DNA of 64,000 nt from Clostridium weizhouense (GTDB taxonomy: Bacteria > Bacillota > Clostridia > Clostridiales > Clostridiaceae): assembly GCF_019431045.1 (NCBI RefSeq), contig NZ_JAHXPT010000001.1:465281-529280 (forward strand). The letters are read 5' to 3'. The notes beneath the pieces were generated by a model. The model saw nothing but the letters and a program-made list of their open reading frames with translations, did not search any database and was not told the origin of the DNA. Positions 29,991 to 38,902 of the stretch are shown one piece after another (within the stretch, counting starts at the first letter, position 1; every line of letters begins with the position of its first letter). A program made the position numbers and the translations under genes.

Positions 29991-30233
29991 TTATATTGAA
30001 GTTGGAAATACCAATTGTACAGTCTTTGTTAAGACATCTGAGTAACTATATGTCACAGTCCTTTGGGTGTCATTTTTTAATCTTATTACGAAAATACTAG
30101 GATATACACTTTCAATTACTCCATCATTAACTAAAATCTTTTTTCTTCCTCCATTAGCCCTTAAAGTAACTTTTTCTCCTATATGTCTTTCTATATCCTT
30201 CTTAATAGAGGAAATTGTCTTAATCTTTTCCAT
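29991..30233 (-). CDS. veg: Veg protein
   Basis: An 80-residue protein of the Veg family (SH3-like fold), with the signature GEKVTLRANGGRKKILVNDGV and FVIRLKND. In Bacillus the gene is very strongly expressed in vegetative cells and has been tied to biofilm matrix control and spore outgrowth; the biochemical role is unclear. It is preceded by a perfect consensus promoter, in line with the family. It is a single-gene unit with a terminator at the stop codon. Confidence 0.93.
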   Translation of the reverse strand: MEKIKTISSIKKDIERHIGEKVTLRANGGRKKILVNDGVIESVYPSIFVIRLKNDTQRTVTYSYSDVLTKTVQLVFPTSI

Positions 30234-30257
30234 ACAAACACCCTCTTTCTATCTTAA

Positions 30258-30286
30258 ATTATACACAAAAAGAATAGTTTTGTCAA
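30258..30286 (-). promoter_or_regulatory. Consensus promoter of veg
   Basis: On the minus strand TTGACA (30286-30281), 17 bases, TATAAT (30263-30258): a perfect sigma-A consensus, 24 bases before the start codon. It should be among the strongest promoters in the genome, like the Bacillus veg promoter. Confidence 0.9.
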
Positions 30287-30568
30287 ATAAAATTTATATT
30301 TTATCACTTATTATATGCATTTGTCAATATTAATATTTTGTAAATGACTTATTTTTCTTTTCATACACTCTTATTATCTATCTTTAACAAAATTCTATTC
30401 TTTTTTTGTAAATTTATTTTTGGGATATTTCTTATAAAGATTTTTAATTACTATAGCTTATAAAATATAAAATTACTTAACTGAAAATTTAAAGAGCTTG
30501 GAGTATCTTTTAAACTTATAAATTTATTTAAGATCAACTATACCTATTATTATTTGTTATATAAAATA

Positions 30569-30602
30569 AGGTTGGAAATATATTCTTAAATCCAACCTTA
30601 CT
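30569..30602 (-). terminator. Hairpin downstream of the PTS operon and gene remnant
   Basis: TAAGGTTGGA / TCCAACCTTA form a 10-bp perfect stem with a 14-base loop; on the minus strand it is followed by TTTTAT. It lies about 45 bases past the end of the gene remnant and may terminate the PTS operon transcript. The rest of 30290-30568 is AT rich with no feature seen. Confidence 0.5.
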
Positions 30603-30647
30603 AAACCAATTAAATAATACTTTGACTTATTTCTAATCTTATTTTCA

Positions 30648-30832
30648 TTACAATAACATGTTAAAAATTTTTAATTCTTCATCATTAGAAAATCTTCCAG
30701 TAATATCATATACTCACCAAATTCATAATTTTCATTTGAAGTTAATTAATTATAACTCACCTCTAAATCATAAATTCTTGTAAATTAGCTACAAAATTTA
30801 TTTATTGCATATGAAACATTTAATAATCCTTT
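30648..30832 (-). pseudogene. Decayed coding remnant after PTS IIC
   Basis: One minus-strand frame reads KGLLNVSYAINKFCS, stop, FTRIYDLEVSYN, stop, LTSNENYEFGEYMILLEDF, and after a one-base shift continues SNDEELKIFNMLL and a stop. The amino-acid make-up is protein-like across all three pieces, and two in-frame stops plus one frameshift separate them. I do not recognise the parent protein. It may also be chance in AT-rich DNA, but the shared frame over about 50 codons argues against that. Confidence 0.35.
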
Positions 30833-30842
30833 AATTAAATAA

Positions 30843-32132
30843 TTATTCTTTTTCTTGAGCTAGAAGTTGCTTATCGTATACTTTAAAGAAAGGATAATAA
30901 ATAATCATATCAACTATTATTAATACTATAACAAGTAGTGCTGCTTTCCAATCTAATGTAGAAAAAAATGCACCTACTATTGACGGCATATTCCATGATA
31001 GCATTGAAAATGTTCTCCCTATAATATGTTGCGACATTAATAAAAAAGTAATTATAGCATTTATTGTTGCTGCAAATATAAATGGTATTAAGAAAACAGG
31101 ATTTAACATTAAAGGTACACCAAATATTAATGGTTCAGAAATACCAAACAAAGCTGGAACTATTCCCATTTTACCCATCATATTTAACTGACGTGATTTT
31201 GCTGTAATTAGTAATATCGCTAGTCCTAAAACTGCTCCACAGCCACCAATTGCAACAAAATAGATCCAAAATGGAGTTGTAAATACATTAGGTAGTTGTT
31301 CTCCTGCTACTTGAGCTGTTGCATTTATTGATAAGTTACCATCTCTAATAGGTCCCATAATACCTGCTAATGCTGCATCATGAATTCCAAAGAACCATAA
31401 GAAATGTGTTAATAATGTTATAAAAACTACAAAGAAAATACTATCAGCTGCTTTAAAAGTTGGTGTTAACAAACTAAACATGAATTTAGGTAGAGTAGTG
31501 TCCATTTTATTAAAAATCATGAATATAATTATATATATGATTATTATAATAAACCCTGGTATAAAAGATGCAAATACATCACTTAAACTAGCCGGAACTC
31601 CTTCTGGCATTTCTATTTTACCAAAATTCCTTACTTTTAAGAATCTATATAATTCTACAGTAAACATACTAATAGCAATTGCTGGAATTAATCCCTTTCC
31701 ATCAATATAAGATATCTCTATTGATTTAGATGCATATCCTAATTCAATTGGGTTTGTTACTAATAAAAAGAACCCTACTGTAATAAATAAGCTTGGCAAA
31801 AATGCTTCCATTTTATAATGTTTACATAGAAAATAATTAATTCCTAAAGCTATATATAATGACATCCCTCCTAATGTAAACGTAAACAACCAATTTAAAA
31901 TTTCACTATTATTTGATGCGAATTCAGCCCATTTTAGTAATAATATATTAGTTGTATTCTCAGTAACTGGTGGTGATTTTAAAATAGCTACAACACCTCC
32001 CATTAATGTGATTGGAAGTAAGCTCATAAACGCATCTCTCATCGCTGCTAAATGTCTTTGTTTAGCCAATTTATTGGCAAAAGGCATAATCTTTTTCTCA
32101 CAAAACATATTAAATTTAGCTAGCTTACTCAT
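30843..32132 (-). CDS. PTS lactose/cellobiose-family EIIC permease
   Basis: A 429-residue membrane permease of the Lac family of phosphotransferase systems, with about ten hydrophobic segments, the N-terminal KLAKQRHLAAMRDAFMSLLPITLMGG and the C-terminal GISEPLIFGVPLMLNPVFLIPF motif that carries the conserved sugar-site Glu. It brings a beta-linked disaccharide into the cell while EIIB phosphorylates it. Its ATG overlaps the EIIB stop by one base (TAATG), with the ribosome site AGGAGGAGG inside the last EIIB codons, so translation is coupled. Confidence 0.93.
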   Translation of the reverse strand: MSKLAKFNMFCEKKIMPFANKLAKQRHLAAMRDAFMSLLPITLMGGVVAILKSPPVTENTTNILLLKWAEFASNNSEILNWLFTFTLGGMSLYIALGINYFLCKHYKMEAFLPSLFITVGFFLLVTNPIELGYASKSIEISYIDGKGLIPAIAISMFTVELYRFLKVRNFGKIEMPEGVPASLSDVFASFIPGFIIIIIYIIIFMIFNKMDTTLPKFMFSLLTPTFKAADSIFFVVFITLLTHFLWFFGIHDAALAGIMGPIRDGNLSINATAQVAGEQLPNVFTTPFWIYFVAIGGCGAVLGLAILLITAKSRQLNMMGKMGIVPALFGISEPLIFGVPLMLNPVFLIPFIFAATINAIITFLLMSQHIIGRTFSMLSWNMPSIVGAFFSTLDWKAALLVIVLIIVDMIIYYPFFKVYDKQLLAQEKE

Positions 32133-32428
32133 TATTTTCCTCCTCCTAACTTATCATAAACTGTCTTTAAAACAGCTTCTGCATTCATACTTCCATAATT
32201 CATTGGATCAATATTTAAAACAGCTATATTTCCTGCGCTCTTCTTTATCCCATCTGATTCAAACCTTATTTGAGGACTTATTAAAATAATGTCTACATTT
32301 TCTAAATGATCCATATATTCTGCAATTCCGTAAGCTTTAACATTACACTTTCCTTCTGAAACCTTCTCCATCCTTTTAGCAAGCATACCTGTTGACATTC
32401 CTGCATTACAAACTAACATAATATTCAT
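32132..32428 (-). CDS. PTS lactose/cellobiose-family EIIB
   Basis: A 98-residue cytoplasmic phosphocarrier. The phosphorylated cysteine is Cys7 in MLVCNAGMSTGMLAKRM. It takes phosphate from EIIA and passes it to sugar on EIIC. Its start overlaps the GH1 stop by one base and its stop overlaps the EIIC start, making a tightly coupled bgl-IIB-IIC block. Confidence 0.94.
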   Translation of the reverse strand: MNIMLVCNAGMSTGMLAKRMEKVSEGKCNVKAYGIAEYMDHLENVDIILISPQIRFESDGIKKSAGNIAVLNIDPMNYGSMNAEAVLKTVYDKLGGGK

Positions 32429-33825
32429 TATATATCCCTCCTATCTATAATTTCTCCATTGCTTTCACATACTTCTTTAAACCAGTAGTATGATTTCTTA
32501 GGCTTTCTTACTAATCCATTATCCCAATCAACAGCAACTAAACCATATCTTTTCTTGCATCCATTTTTCCATGAATATAAGTCCATTGTAGACCAGATAT
32601 AATAGCCCCTAACATCTGCCCCCTCATCTTTTGCATTTAAAATTGCTGCTATATGATCATTTAAAAACTCAATTCTATAATCATCATTTACAGGTTCATC
32701 TTTAGATACATCCTCATATGAAGCAACACCATTTTCAGTTACAAATATCGGTAATCTATATTTATTATGAACCATCATTATACCTTCATAGAGACCTCTT
32801 GGATATACTTCTGTATCCCATTCTGTATATTTTGATGCTGGATCAAATACTTGCTCAAACCAATCTTTTATTATTAACTTTGAAGTTCCTTTTGCACTAC
32901 TTCCAGAATTATTTACTATTAAAGTTGTTTCACCTTCTGTATATGGCTTTACCAAAGCTCTCGCGTAATAGTTAAGCCCTATAAAATCAACAGTATTCTC
33001 CTTGATAACTTTCATATCCTCTGCTGTAATATATGAAAGGTCATACTTCATACTCAATCTTGTTAATAAGTCTATAGGAATTTCCCCTTTTGCTGCAGTA
33101 TCTAATATCCAATTATTCATGAAGTTATCAGCATTTCTTATAGCTATTTTTGTTTCTAAAGTATCATCAATTCCAAATATAGGAGCAAAGCTATGAACTA
33201 TTCCTATCTTTCCCTCTAAATTATGTTTTCTATACTCTGCAATTGCTCTAGCATTAGCTAACATAACATAATATGAACCTTTTATAGTAAATTCAGTATT
33301 TTGTAATCCTGGAGGATAGTTACCTATCTTGTATCCTGAGAAAATAAAATATCTAGGTTCATTGAATGTAACAAAATATTTCACCTTTTCTCCAAATTCT
33401 TTAAATATCACATTAACGTAATGTATATATGCATCAATAGTTTCCTTATTAATCCATCCACCTTTTTCTTCAAGAAATTGTGGTAAATCCCAATGATATA
33501 TTGTAACAAATGGAGTAATTCCATTATTTATACATTCATCTATAAGTTTATGATAAAATTCTATACCTTCTGGATTTATATCTCCATCTATATTCTTTAT
33601 TATTCTTGGCCACGCTAATGAAAATCTATACGTGTTATGACCTCCATCCTTCATATACTTAATATCTTCCTTATATCTATGATAATGATCTGAAGCCATA
33701 TCACCACTTTCAAAATTATTCTTATGTAAATAGTAATCCCACATTGATTCTACTCTTCCATCTTCATTCCAAGCACCTTCACATTGATATGATGCAGTTG
33801 CTGTTCCCCATAAAAATTTTTCCAT
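32428..33825 (-). CDS. GH1 6-phospho-beta-glycosidase, LacG-like phosphate site
   Basis: A 465-residue glycoside hydrolase of family 1 that splits phosphorylated disaccharides delivered by the PTS. The acid/base is Glu156 in FNEP and the nucleophile Glu364 in TENG. The phosphate-binding loop reads SWKNGCKKRY at 418-427, with Ser418, Lys425 and Tyr427 in the positions of LacG and tryptophan at 419. In LacG that tryptophan goes with 6-phospho-galactosides, whereas BglA-type enzymes have a small residue. It could therefore act on lactose 6-phosphate, cellobiose 6-phosphate, or both. It starts one base after the IIA stop. Confidence 0.93.
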   Translation of the reverse strand: MEKFLWGTATASYQCEGAWNEDGRVESMWDYYLHKNNFESGDMASDHYHRYKEDIKYMKDGGHNTYRFSLAWPRIIKNIDGDINPEGIEFYHKLIDECINNGITPFVTIYHWDLPQFLEEKGGWINKETIDAYIHYVNVIFKEFGEKVKYFVTFNEPRYFIFSGYKIGNYPPGLQNTEFTIKGSYYVMLANARAIAEYRKHNLEGKIGIVHSFAPIFGIDDTLETKIAIRNADNFMNNWILDTAAKGEIPIDLLTRLSMKYDLSYITAEDMKVIKENTVDFIGLNYYARALVKPYTEGETTLIVNNSGSSAKGTSKLIIKDWFEQVFDPASKYTEWDTEVYPRGLYEGIMMVHNKYRLPIFVTENGVASYEDVSKDEPVNDDYRIEFLNDHIAAILNAKDEGADVRGYYIWSTMDLYSWKNGCKKRYGLVAVDWDNGLVRKPKKSYYWFKEVCESNGEIIDRRDI

Positions 33826-33826
33826 A

Positions 33827-34147
33827 TTAATTTCTCTCCTTACTATACTTAATCTGAATATTAATTATTTGTTTTGCTAAATCCACAACAACTGTAGAAG
33901 AAGCCAAGTGATCTTCGCTATGTATTAATAATAGAGATAGTTCAACCTTTTTACCTGCCGCCTCATCTTGAATAATGCCACTATGAGTTTTTTGTGCATT
34001 TAAAAGTTCTTCTTTGGCTTCCAATAATAATTCATTAGCCTTGTCGAAATTGCCTTTATCAGCTTCTTTCATTGCTTCCATAGCATAACTTCTTGCATTT
34101 CCACTATGCATTATTAATTTAAACTCTATTTTATTCATTTCATCCAT
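33827..34147 (-). CDS. PTS lactose/cellobiose-family EIIA
   Basis: A 107-residue trimeric helical phosphocarrier; the phosphorylated histidine is His76 in LLLIHSEDHL. It receives phosphate from HPr. It is the first gene of the operon IIA-GH1-IIB-IIC. I start it at the ATG at 34147 (MDEMNKIEFK), where TTTGGAGTG gives a ribosome site; a GTG nine bases earlier overlaps it. The promoter should lie in the 70 bases between this gene and the regulator's terminator. Confidence 0.92.
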   Translation of the reverse strand: MDEMNKIEFKLIMHSGNARSYAMEAMKEADKGNFDKANELLLEAKEELLNAQKTHSGIIQDEAAGKKVELSLLLIHSEDHLASSTVVVDLAKQIINIQIKYSKERN

Positions 34148-34215
34148 TAATATCACACTCCAAACCTTTATTAATAAGATATCTTATATTCATATTATAA
34201 CTAAAATAAATTTTA

Positions 34216-34258
34216 TAAAAAAATATACTTTTTCCACTTGAAAAGGAAAAAGTATATT
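34216..34258 (-). terminator. Terminator of the LicR-type regulator gene
   Basis: A stem of about 14 bp, AATATACTTTTTCC / GGAAAAAGTATATT, followed by seven T on the minus strand. It lies 8 bases after the regulator stop and before the PTS operon. Confidence 0.8.
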
Positions 34259-34265
34259 AAAAGAA

Positions 34266-36200
34266 TTATTCTAAATTATATACATTTAAAAATATCTCTA
34301 TAAATTCATCATAACATTTTGAATTTATAATTCTTTTCATAATATCTTGATTTTCTATCAATAATATTAAATTTTTAAAAAAATTATCTAAATCTAAGTT
34401 TTTTTCCGTATTTAAACTGAATAGAAACACTACTTGTACTTTATATTCTCCCCACATAATTGGTTCTTTTAATATTCCAACTACTATTTTATTTTTATAT
34501 GCTATTTTTTCCAAAGGATGTGGAATTGCTATTAATCCTCCATATGCTGTTGAAGATATCTTTTCTCTTTTTAATACATAATCCACATAATTCTTAGGAC
34601 AATATCCTTCTTCATAAAGTCTTTCTACAAGATATTTAATTACTTCCATTCTATCTTCCAATTTAATATCTTTAAAAAATAATTTTTTATCAAATATATT
34701 ATAAATTTCATCTAAATTATTTTTTTTATAATTAAATAAATTTAGTATATTATCTATTTTATTTATGTCTTCCTTTAGCAAAAATGTAGAACATACAATA
34801 GTTTTTATATTTAACTTATTTTGTATTGGTATTGTTGATATTATTAAGTCTACAAAATCTTCTTCAATATGATCTAACTGATACATGGATATGCAACCTA
34901 CTATATCGATCTTATCAGAATATATTTTAAGTAATTTATTTTTTAATAATTTACTTGATGCTATTCCTGTTGGACATATAATTAAACATCTAACTCTACG
35001 ATTTTCTTCATTTAATTTTTCTATTGCCGATGCCAAATGTAATACTATTAATCCTATTTCATCATCATTTAATGTATATCCAAATACTTTCTGATATTCT
35101 AATGCTATTGATACTCCCATATCATAAATTAACGGATAAACTTTTTTTATTGTGTAAATCAATGGGTTTTGTATATAAATACCTTTGCCACTCCTTATTA
35201 ATAAATTTTCCATATGAAGTGTTAACCCCGATAAAAATTCACCATCTTGTTTTAAATCTAATAAATATTCATTATATAATTTATTGATTATCAAATCTAT
35301 AAAGTAATTTACTTTATCATTATTTTTTTGCAACTTATTAATCTTACTTCTATTATGTATAAATATTCTCTTTCCTGATATAAGTAATGCTATGTATTCC
35401 TTTTCTCTTTTAGGTATACTAATTTTTATAAAATTCTCAATTTTTTCACAGATATCATTACTAATTTTCATATCATCTTCATTTAAAATCTCTAAATAAT
35501 TATAATCATCTTTTATATCACAATTATCAATGACCTTTTCTAAAACTATAAGTATATGTACAACTAAATTAATAACTGCTAAATCGCTTATTTTAATATT
35601 ATTTTCAAAAAAATACTCTCTTAGAATACTATTTATTCTTACTATATCTATATTTTTAAAATTCTCTTCATATCTACTTATATCAAAAATATTATCTTTT
35701 TGCTCTTTTAAAATTAATCTACATAAAAGACTTCTTTTTTCTTTTTCTGTTCCATCTAGAAATACATTATTACTAATTCTTCTCATTTCTATATTACTAT
35801 TTTCATCTTTTAATAAGACTTTAATTCTATTTAAATCCTTTTCAATTGTATACTCACTTACCATTAGTTCATCTGCTAAATCAAATATATCTATACTATC
35901 CATTCTATATAATAGCTTATTTATAATATATGATGTTCTCTCCTCAACTGTACTTGGTATATCCTCTCTATATTCACCTAACATTTTTTTTACTATATCA
36001 TGCTCTTTAATATAGTAACCTTTAGATTTTAACATACATATTACTTGAATCTTATTTAAATTATTAATTTGTGAAATATCATTTCGTATTGTTCTTGTTG
36101 ATACGCCTAACATATTAGATAGTTTTTTAGCTGTAATATATCCACAACTATCTAATATTTTGTTCATAAGATCTTTTTGTCTTTTTGAAATACCCACCAT
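34266..36200 (-). CDS. LicR/ManR-type transcriptional activator with PRD and PTS domains
   Basis: A 644-residue regulator. Order of parts: N-terminal HTH_11 (KKLSNMLGVSTRTIRNDISQI), a second Mga-type HTH (LADELMVSEYTIEKDLNRI, about 107-125), two PRD domains (about 175-400), an EIIB-like domain with its cysteine in RCLIICPTGIASSKLL, and an EIIA (fructose/mannitol type) domain with histidine in LIAIPHPLEK near residue 560. Such proteins sense PTS phosphorylation and switch on the adjacent sugar operon. It is encoded upstream and on the same strand as the PTS operon, separated by a terminator. Confidence 0.92.
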   Translation of the reverse strand: MVGISKRQKDLMNKILDSCGYITAKKLSNMLGVSTRTIRNDISQINNLNKIQVICMLKSKGYYIKEHDIVKKMLGEYREDIPSTVEERTSYIINKLLYRMDSIDIFDLADELMVSEYTIEKDLNRIKVLLKDENSNIEMRRISNNVFLDGTEKEKRSLLCRLILKEQKDNIFDISRYEENFKNIDIVRINSILREYFFENNIKISDLAVINLVVHILIVLEKVIDNCDIKDDYNYLEILNEDDMKISNDICEKIENFIKISIPKREKEYIALLISGKRIFIHNRSKINKLQKNNDKVNYFIDLIINKLYNEYLLDLKQDGEFLSGLTLHMENLLIRSGKGIYIQNPLIYTIKKVYPLIYDMGVSIALEYQKVFGYTLNDDEIGLIVLHLASAIEKLNEENRRVRCLIICPTGIASSKLLKNKLLKIYSDKIDIVGCISMYQLDHIEEDFVDLIISTIPIQNKLNIKTIVCSTFLLKEDINKIDNILNLFNYKKNNLDEIYNIFDKKLFFKDIKLEDRMEVIKYLVERLYEEGYCPKNYVDYVLKREKISSTAYGGLIAIPHPLEKIAYKNKIVVGILKEPIMWGEYKVQVVFLFSLNTEKNLDLDNFFKNLILLIENQDIMKRIINSKCYDEFIEIFLNVYNLE

Positions 36201-36642
36201 TTGATTATATCCTCCTCATAATAATTTTATAGATTTAATTCTTTCTTTGCATTATTATAATATTGTTATGGAGTTATATACCAGTTTAAAGCATGTATAC
36301 CTTATCCGTTGTAAAATATCTCAATATACTCAAATACAGCAATACTAACTTAATTTTATTTGAAGTTTTGTTTTACTAACAGTTATATATTTAAGCTTTT
36401 TCTCATCTTTTTCTTTATCTCTTAATTCTATCATATCTATAATTTTATTGAAATTTATATCTATCTTAATTATTCCATATCTATGTCTTTCTTAATGCAA
36501 AATTATTAATACAGACTACACTAATTTTATTTATATTAAAAATTAATATATACATTAATCACTCTTATTTTAAATATTTATATCACATTTATTTTGCTTC
36601 TCTTTTATGATAATTTGAATATATTATAAATTATTTTGTCAT
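36201..36642. other. Spacer between the PTS regulator and yabG
   Basis: About 440 AT-rich bases with no open frame behind a ribosome site on either strand. It contains the regulator's promoter. I see no other feature. Confidence 0.5.
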
Positions 36643-36695
36643 AAAAAAGCTAAAGTTCAAAAATTCATAATAATAAATGAACTTTTGAACCTTAG
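36643..36695 (-). terminator. Terminator of yabG
   Basis: TAAAGTTCAAAAATTCA (36651-36667) pairs with TGAACTTTTGAACCTTA (36678-36694) with two mismatches, and six T follow on the minus strand. It is 8 bases past the yabG stop. Confidence 0.75.
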
Positions 36696-36702
36696 TACTT
36701 TA

Positions 36703-37566
36703 TTATACAAATGGAGACTTTGGATATCCTTCTCTATATTTTCCTCTTGTTTGCAATCCACCAATGCCTTTTATTCCTGTTATAGTATTTTCTATAACAT
36801 CAGTAATAGATACTATTTTATCTATTCTTGTATAAGCAATTTTTTCACATACAAATACTGGATCTAAGCAATGTATTAATACTCTACTTGGAGACGATGC
36901 AAAATTTGCTCCTGCATTCAGCATGCACTCATAACAACTTTGACATGCTCCTGCAAATATTACTAATTCATCATAACTAGAATTATAGTTTCTTAATTCT
37001 TTAATAGATTCTAAATAATATTTTGAATTTCTATAATTGTTTAAATCCAAGTAATCTTTTGCATCCTTTAAAACCCCATCATGGCCTGTCAAAACAACTA
37101 TATCCGGCTTTATTTCCTTAACTAAGTCAACAATTACATATGGTTGCTTATCTTCTGATACACATCTTCCAACGGCATCTAATGATAGTTGTTTATATAC
37201 CTTAAGACACGTCTCCATATATTCACTATCTGCATCAACATGTAGTATTTTTCCTGGTCTACCAAACATTAAATCATTACTAGGTTTAACTTTCACAGAC
37301 TTATTTACCTTATCCCTAAGTCCCCCCCTTAATGATATAGCTTTCTTTATAGCATCATTTACTCTTGTGTTTAAAATTTTATCTTGTGAACCTGCATCTT
37401 CATCTGATACTTCTTCTAAATCTTCCAGTGTAGCATCTGCAATTATTCTTATACTTATACCCTTTAAAATAAAAATTTTCTTATTACCTTTTTCTTTAAT
37501 ATCTATTATTTTAAATGTTACATCTTTATCATATGATTTTCTTACAACTACATCTCCTATATCCAT
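36703..37566 (-). CDS. yabG: Sporulation-specific protease YabG
   Basis: A 287-residue U57-family protease that trims spore coat and cortex-related proteins late in sporulation. Conserved elements are the N-terminal DIGDVVVRKSYDKDVTFKI, VDADSEYMETCLKVYKQL, IVVLTGHD and FAGACQSCYECMLNAGANFASSPSRVLIHCLDP. The start is the ATG at 37566, behind AGGAGA; the longer frame adds six residues over that site. Its location beside the cotS/glycosyltransferase block supports a coat role. Confidence 0.93.
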   Translation of the reverse strand: MDIGDVVVRKSYDKDVTFKIIDIKEKGNKKIFILKGISIRIIADATLEDLEEVSDEDAGSQDKILNTRVNDAIKKAISLRGGLRDKVNKSVKVKPSNDLMFGRPGKILHVDADSEYMETCLKVYKQLSLDAVGRCVSEDKQPYVIVDLVKEIKPDIVVLTGHDGVLKDAKDYLDLNNYRNSKYYLESIKELRNYNSSYDELVIFAGACQSCYECMLNAGANFASSPSRVLIHCLDPVFVCEKIAYTRIDKIVSITDVIENTITGIKGIGGLQTRGKYREGYPKSPFV

Positions 37567-37730
37567 TTTTTCTCCTAAATACATATATATTGCTTACTTT
37601 ATAATATGATTCTTCTCTCAAAAGTTTCCCTGTTTAATTCCATATAAAAAGTACTTGAGTGCATAAAATAAATTAAATATATGAGCATACTTGCTGATCT
37701 ATTATTTTTTTAATGTTCCTTAACTTGAAT

Positions 37731-37777
37731 AAGGGACCATCTCAAATACATAAAAATGCTTTTTGAGATAATCCCTT
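37731..37777. terminator. Hairpin terminator after the first cotS gene
   Basis: AAGGGACCATCTCAAA (37731-37746) pairs with TTTGAGATAATCCCTT (37762-37777) apart from two mismatches, with a 15-base loop. It is 15 bases past the cotS stop. The sequence resembles three other terminators in the window. Confidence 0.65.
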
Positions 37778-37792
37778 TTCCTATCATATTCA

Positions 37793-38794
37793 TTATTCTA
37801 TTTTATACTCACTCTTAAAATCGTTTAAAAATTTTAAAAACTTATCCTTTTCTTCAATTATAGAATTTAATTTATTTGTAAATGTATTTTGTCCCCAATT
37901 TACTTCATTATAATAATATCTATTAGCTAATCTCCAATACCTTTGTGGAAATTTTAAATAAGCATATAAGACCTTATATTCTTCTTCTTTTAATTTCGAA
38001 ACTGAATTATATGATTCAAGTATAGCTTTAGCAAATTCTAAATCCCAATCTACTCTTTTCAAAACCTTTGTCATAAAATTACTTATATCAAATGTTCTAA
38101 CTTCTCTTTTACAATAATCAAAGTCTATAACATGAGTAGATTCATTATCATTTAATATTATATTATGATAGGTAAAGTCATGATGACAAAAGCTTTTCTC
38201 TTGCTCTGCTAACATACATAACTCATAATAATTTGATTCCTTTAATATTGTTAAAGCTTCTTTTCCAATTTCCTTATAAAATTCTACTGATTGCAAATAA
38301 AGTATATCAAAATCATTTTTAATATTTTTCTTTCTTATTATATCCTTCATTTTATCTAAAGATTTTGTCCTTTTTTCCATCAAATGAGGCCATCTTCCTA
38401 AATCACTTTTTAATTTAGAATTTTCAGGTGGATCATATCCTTTAGATGCCTCATGCATATGAGCTAATGTTTCCGCAGCTATTTTCACCTCATTAATATT
38501 GCGAAAATCACATTCTCTACCTTCTAACCATTCAGATAAGGTATATAAATCTTCATTAACTAAGGCATATGGCTCACCTTCAGTATTTAAATAATACCTG
38601 TCCACATTATTAAATCCATTTTTTATTAAATGTTCTTTTGCACCATATACAAATAATAATTTTTGTGGACCATAGTTAATCTTTTTCAAACACCTTTCAC
38701 CTTTATTAGTCTTAAGATAGTAAACACCTTTATTAGCCTTAATTATTTCTATCTTAATATCAAATTGTCTTTCAATTTCAAATTCCCGCATCAT
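37793..38794 (-). CDS. CotS-family spore coat protein (kinase-like fold), copy 1
   Basis: A 333-residue protein of the CotS/HSK-like aminoglycoside phosphotransferase fold. The loop SFCHHDFTYHNIIL (HxD...N) and HVIDFDYCKREVRTFDIS (DFD metal motif) are intact, so phosphotransfer is possible. Relatives are spore coat proteins encoded next to glycosyltransferases. The ATG at 38794 is 7 bases after AGGAGGT; a GTG nine bases earlier is part of that site. It is divergent from the glycosyltransferase at 38903, about 108 bases away, so they share a promoter region. Confidence 0.87.
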   Translation of the reverse strand: MMREFEIERQFDIKIEIIKANKGVYYLKTNKGERCLKKINYGPQKLLFVYGAKEHLIKNGFNNVDRYYLNTEGEPYALVNEDLYTLSEWLEGRECDFRNINEVKIAAETLAHMHEASKGYDPPENSKLKSDLGRWPHLMEKRTKSLDKMKDIIRKKNIKNDFDILYLQSVEFYKEIGKEALTILKESNYYELCMLAEQEKSFCHHDFTYHNIILNDNESTHVIDFDYCKREVRTFDISNFMTKVLKRVDWDLEFAKAILESYNSVSKLKEEEYKVLYAYLKFPQRYWRLANRYYYNEVNWGQNTFTNKLNSIIEEKDKFLKFLNDFKSEYKIE

Positions 38795-38902
38795 AGTGCT
38801 CACCTCCTTTATATTTATATGTACATATTATTTCTTTTATTAACATTTTTTATATTCTTTTAATATAATAGATTAGGACGAATTCTTGGAAAGGATTGAA
38901 TA

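Noticed and set aside
35530..36015. 161-codon open frame on the plus strand
   Set aside because: Antisense to the LicR-type regulator, with a Ser/Leu/Ile-rich composition expected of reversed AT-rich coding DNA.
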